Assembly: GCA_021521415.1 (NCBI GenBank)
Contig: JAIQDT010000230.1
Coordinates: 124,001-188,000 of the forward strand
Reading direction: 5' to 3'
From: Bidens hawaiensis
Lineage: Eukaryota > Streptophyta > Magnoliopsida > Asterales > Asteraceae
Length of the DNA stretch: 64,000 nt
The notes under the pieces are model-generated. The model did not search any database and was not told the DNA's origin. It was given only the letters and a program-made list of their open reading frames with translations. Both the position numbers and the translations under genes were made by a program. Within the stretch, counting starts at the first letter, position 1; each line of letters starts with the position of its first letter. Positions 60,072 through 64,000 of this stretch are shown in pieces.

Positions 60072-60620
60072 AGGTGCACAAATCGAGTTTCTTAAATACC
60101 CGGGTTTGGGTATGGAAACGGGTTCGAGTATGACCGAGTATTGGAAAATCGGGTATTGGTAAAATCGGGTCGAGTTCGGGTCCGGGTATTGCCTCTAAAA
60201 ACCATACCATATGCATCGGGTTCGAGTCGGGTATAGAACTGGGTATTTGAATACCCTATTTTTGGGTATTAAAAAACCCTATTTGTGGGTTTTTTTGGGC
60301 TTTTTTCCGTGTATTTTTCGGGTATAGATTGGATTTTTTTAAAATGTTGCACTTTTTAGGGGTATTTTTCGGGCATACATCGGGTATTTGAAATACCCGG
60401 TTTCGGTTTTTGGAAATACCCTGTTCCTATGGAACGGGTTCGGGTTTTCGGGTATTACCGGGTACAAATCGTGTCCGGTTCGGGTTCGGGTTTTAGTACC
60501 GAAATGCGTACCCTATCCGTACCATACGGGTAGGGTCGGGTATGGGTTCGGGTATTAAAAAAACTGGTTCCGGGTTTTTATTTTGGGTCCAGTTCCGGGT
60601 TCGGGTTTTTGTGCACCTCT
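60072..60620. mobile_element. TIR element rich in GGGTATT/CGGGTT motifs
   Basis: Starts AGGTGCACAAA and ends TTTTTGTGCACCTCT as inverted repeats. ATCCATGTGTAT is present on both sides (60060-60071 and 60621-60632). Twelve bases is long for a target duplication, so the true border may lie a few bases inside the repeat. It looks like a non-autonomous hAT-like element. Confidence 0.65.
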
Positions 60621-60639
60621 ATCCATGTGTATGAAAGAA

Positions 60640-61990
60640 ACGGGCCCGGTAAATAAGCCCAAGCCCAGCAACATTAGTCCAATCAGTTATCAGCTCATAT
60701 ATTTATATGCAAAATAACACATTACAAAAACAATTAAAAACAACCAACCTATCCTAAATATAAAATATGAATGATATTGAATAGAAAGAAAACATACAAT
60801 TCATAAATTTTAAAGCAGTCAATTCTCATGAAAGGTGAAATGAATACTTCGAAAAGATTAAATTTCATGTTGCTACGCCTCACGTGGTGAAACTGTGAAA
60901 GCTAAAAATGTGTACTTCCAAAAAAATAGGTGTCATGAATGTACGCAAATAAAAGAAAGTTAGCTGTTTACAAGTTACAACCAACACATTTTCAAAATGT
61001 TTATATCTCAATAGAGATTGTTAAAGGCTTTTCAAACAAAATGGGCCTGGCCCATATATGACTATTGACTAACAGACTCAATTATAAAGATATGAATATC
61101 ATATATTTATTTTAGTGACTTTTGTATATTGAAATTTGACACCTTCAACAATTGTATTTTTAACTTTCATAAAACTGGTTTCAAAGGTATTATCAAGTTT
61201 GGATATTATTAATGACTAAACAGAAGGATTTTAAACACTAGAGATAATGACAATTTACAATATGCTTCATTGCAACAAGTTCTTTCATGGTGTTAATTAC
61301 TTGCCTAGTTGCCTACTCCAACATACTCGTCGAAGCCATCCAATGTGACCTCACGACTTTAACTCCTACTCGAATCAAATCTTTTGCAAAATCCCAGGTT
61401 AATTTTATAAAAACAAGGAGCGAAACATTTGAAAACCAATTACAATGTATATAAAAAATTTCAGGTTTCATACATTCAACGAAACAACCCTCTAGAAATA
61501 TGATACATGGTTGGATACGGTAGCAGGTAACTTGTACAAGTGAATTATCAAGCTATTATTTCTCTCGTAAGCCTAACCCTAATACCCATGTGGGCGCGCT
61601 TGTTGGAGGGCCAAACTTCAAGAGACAAGTTCAATGATACATGATCGAACCGTTCTCACTTGGATGCTACGACTTATACAAACGCGGCTTTTGTGGGATC
61701 ATTGGCTCCGTTTCTTGATGATAATCTTGGCCCGCTAGGCTGATATGATAATTCTTCGATTGGTGTACCTTGATTTTCATTTTCACCCTAATATAAGTGG
61801 ATATAAAAAATTATTGTAAGAACTGAAACGCGTAATAATATTTTGTTAGTCTCCGGTTTATTATTTAATATAGTTATTATTTTTTTTGTTTAATTCAACA
61901 ATATCTTCAATATAGTTTCTTAGTCCGTATTTTATCTTTGATTTAAATATTACGGTAGTTATTTATTTCGACGGTGACTTTCACAGTTAA
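60640..61990. other. Intergenic sequence
   Basis: No gene, RNA or transposon border supported. Confidence 0.4.
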
Positions 61991-61994
61991 GTTA

Positions 61995-62225
61995 TCTCAC
62001 TGCGCGAACACCTCGCTCCCTGCCACCCCACTCAGGCCAACTATGTTGACATGATCGGGATCCACGCTGGCATCCGAGTTTGGCTTGGCGTTCCCGGTAA
62101 AACCCAGTTGGCTCACCCCGTCCGAAGGCACGGCACGTTTTAATGCTCTGGTCAAATTCGGTCGGAATCAGGATTCGAACCTGAGACATTCGGGTCATCC
62201 ATCATGTTCTGACCATTGAGTCAAG
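61995..62225 (-). mobile_element. tRNA-derived SINE
   Basis: On the minus strand an A-box-like TTGACTCAATGGT (62225-62212) and a perfect B-box GGTTCGAATCC (62181-62171) stand about 35 bases apart, as in RNA polymerase III promoters of tRNA genes. The 5' part does not fold as a complete tRNA and a tRNA-unrelated, GC-rich body follows. This is the layout of a SINE. The family is not identified. Confidence 0.65.
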
Positions 62226-62229
62226 CCCC

Positions 62230-63320
62230 GCTGGTTATTGATACTTAAATTAGTTACCTCATCATTATCTTTTTTGATAAAAAAAATATCTTAGTCATTA
62301 GTACAAATAAAATATTATTCATTAATACGTTTTATTGTATTTTAATAAACATTTCTCGTTGTAGGCTGTGATTATACATTTATAATATTTAATCTCCAAC
62401 TATATTATTAATATATTTAAAATTTTATAAAATATATTTGACCATCTCTTTCAATTACCATCAAAAGCGTGAACGCAAAATTCGGCGTCCCCAAACTAGC
62501 ATACATTTTCACATTTTAATATTCCCATAAGGCCATCTTCACCTTACATCATTCCCAATATATGGTCCAATATATTATTTTATTATTCTAAATTTATAAT
62601 CTATATATATATTATATGAATTTATCCAAATATATTAACTTGTTCGTGATAAATGATAATATTAATGTTGCAACGTCAAATGCCACCTGTATAACACGAT
62701 AAATCATCAATACGCAATAATAGATGTTTAGTAGTTTAAATGCCATTTTGTTTTATTTTTTTATTGAAAAGGTTCTTGTTTGGTAAGTGGTATTCACACA
62801 TGAAGGATTTCACAACTTAAAAACCTCATAAAACATTTGAAATTGTCACTAGCTATATGTTTGGTTGTGAACTCTCTCATTAAAAACCTAACATCCTTGT
62901 GAATCCTATGCGTTTAAATTCAATATTTCGAAAGGTATACGAGACACTCACCTTTGTAAACACGTGAGGTCCTAACTAGTGTGATCCCAACATGTAACAA
63001 CTCGTCTCATATTAATCGTGAGTTGCTAATCATGTCTTCTTCGTGGTTGTAAGTTGATTTAAAGGTTATATAGGACCAACCTATAGTAGTCCCTCAAAGT
63101 GAGGGACTTACGTATCAAATTGAGCATTGACTATGGGTGTGTATACATGACGAAGACATAATGGCGATGGTTGTAACATCTTGTCCTGCATGGATGGAAA
63201 GATAAAATTTCATTTTAAGTTATTGTCGGTATCATAACTTCCAAAATGATTTTAAGTTGATTTCGAAGATTTTCGGTAAACTTAGGCTTGAGAATTTACA
63301 AAATAATAATGAGAATCACC
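62230..63320. other. AT-rich intergenic sequence
   Basis: No gene or transposon border supported. Confidence 0.4.
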
Positions 63321-63440
63321 GGAAGCAGCCTCTATATTCATATGGGGTAGAGGTACGACTGTCTACATCTTACATTTCTCAGACCAAACTATAGCTTTAC
63401 TATTTATATGATTTAATGAGTACGATGATGAGAATAATAG
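63321..63440 (+). mobile_element. LINE 3' tail fragment
   Basis: GAAGCAGCCTCTATATTC, GGGGTAGAGGTACGACTGTC and a GATGATGAG-like end resemble the 3' untranslated tail of RTE-like LINEs. The copy at 53140-53770 has a similar tail (GATAGAGGTACGGTGTGCC). No reverse transcriptase coding remains. Confidence 0.55.
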
Positions 63441-64000
63441 CTCATAAGTTGATCACATAAATAGACATCAACGATATAAAGCGACACATATGTGGTAATA
63501 GTGATTATACGTACGTTGCAAACTTACATATTAAACATACAACTACTCTATGTTGATTATGGCATTACATTTTCTAATATAATTTAATTAGCAATAAACT
63601 GAAATAGCTACTCTAAAACGTTATTGCATTTATGTGATACGGAGTAATATTATATATCAATTTGAAATTTAATATCGATGAATGTGATCATTTGATTGTG
63701 AATCAACAAAAGTCTTAAAATATTTTAATCTCACGATATTTTAATTTGTATATTGATTAGAGTTGAATCAGTCATAGACTTCGCCTCTAAATAAACTAAT
63801 ATTATTAAGTAAAGTTGTATTTTCTTAATAAAATAAAGATATATGGGATCTTTATCTATAACCCAAGAATTGCTAGTTGCATTTAAATTTTATTTTAGAG
63901 AACTTAATTCCATTTCGATAAAAGGAAATTACAAAACAAACTGTTGAAATTCTCTTCGTATCCACCAAGAGCCAACAAAATAACAATTAAAAAAAATAGG
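63441..64000. other. AT-rich intergenic sequence
   Basis: No gene or transposon border supported up to the window edge. Confidence 0.4.

Noticed and set aside
62150..62230. A tRNA gene
   Set aside because: A and B boxes are present but the sequence does not close as a full tRNA cloverleaf and a long unrelated body follows, so it is called a SINE.

Overview
The window is nuclear DNA from a flowering plant. The evidence is split genes with GT-AG introns, a complete RBOH NADPH oxidase, a group IIc WRKY factor, a PIAL-type SUMO ligase, a piece of plastid ndhF lying in nuclear sequence, and many plant transposons. The repeat families look like those I associate with Asteraceae, but the species is not proven.

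Layout. 1-1500: end of a Tat-type retrotransposon antisense gene followed by a 169-bp tandem array. 2996-3572: a Mutator-like foldback element. 5401-16127 (minus): an RBOHF-like gene with 14 exons and several transposons in its introns. 16699-17194: a solo LTR upstream of that gene. 19235-20245: organelle DNA (ndhF) between two 182-bp direct repeats. 22902-23140: a long hairpin. 25173-37175: a 12-kb Ty3/gypsy retrotransposon of the Tat lineage with both LTRs, a 5-bp target duplication, broken gag-pol, and an apparently intact seven-exon gene on its opposite strand. 37292-41194 (minus): a seven-exon gene of unknown function; the retrotransposon sits 112 bp past its stop. 44270-50044 (plus): a PIAL-like SUMO ligase with 17 exons. 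51477-56717 (minus): a WRKY gene whose single 4.5-kb intron is full of transposons. 58777-59935: a Pack-MULE-like element. The remainder holds small TIR elements, a tRNA-derived SINE, LINE tails and AT-rich sequence.

The four host genes are ordinary single genes, not a cluster with a joint function. I checked the exon joins by eye: reading phase closes without a stop in all four host genes and in the retrotransposon's antisense gene. The antisense gene is the most unusual item. It appears to keep a full frame of 1018 codons over seven exons, while gag-pol beside it carries two frameshifts. The two LTRs also differ in their U5 segment, and a short sequence from inside the antisense gene recurs beside the primer-binding site.
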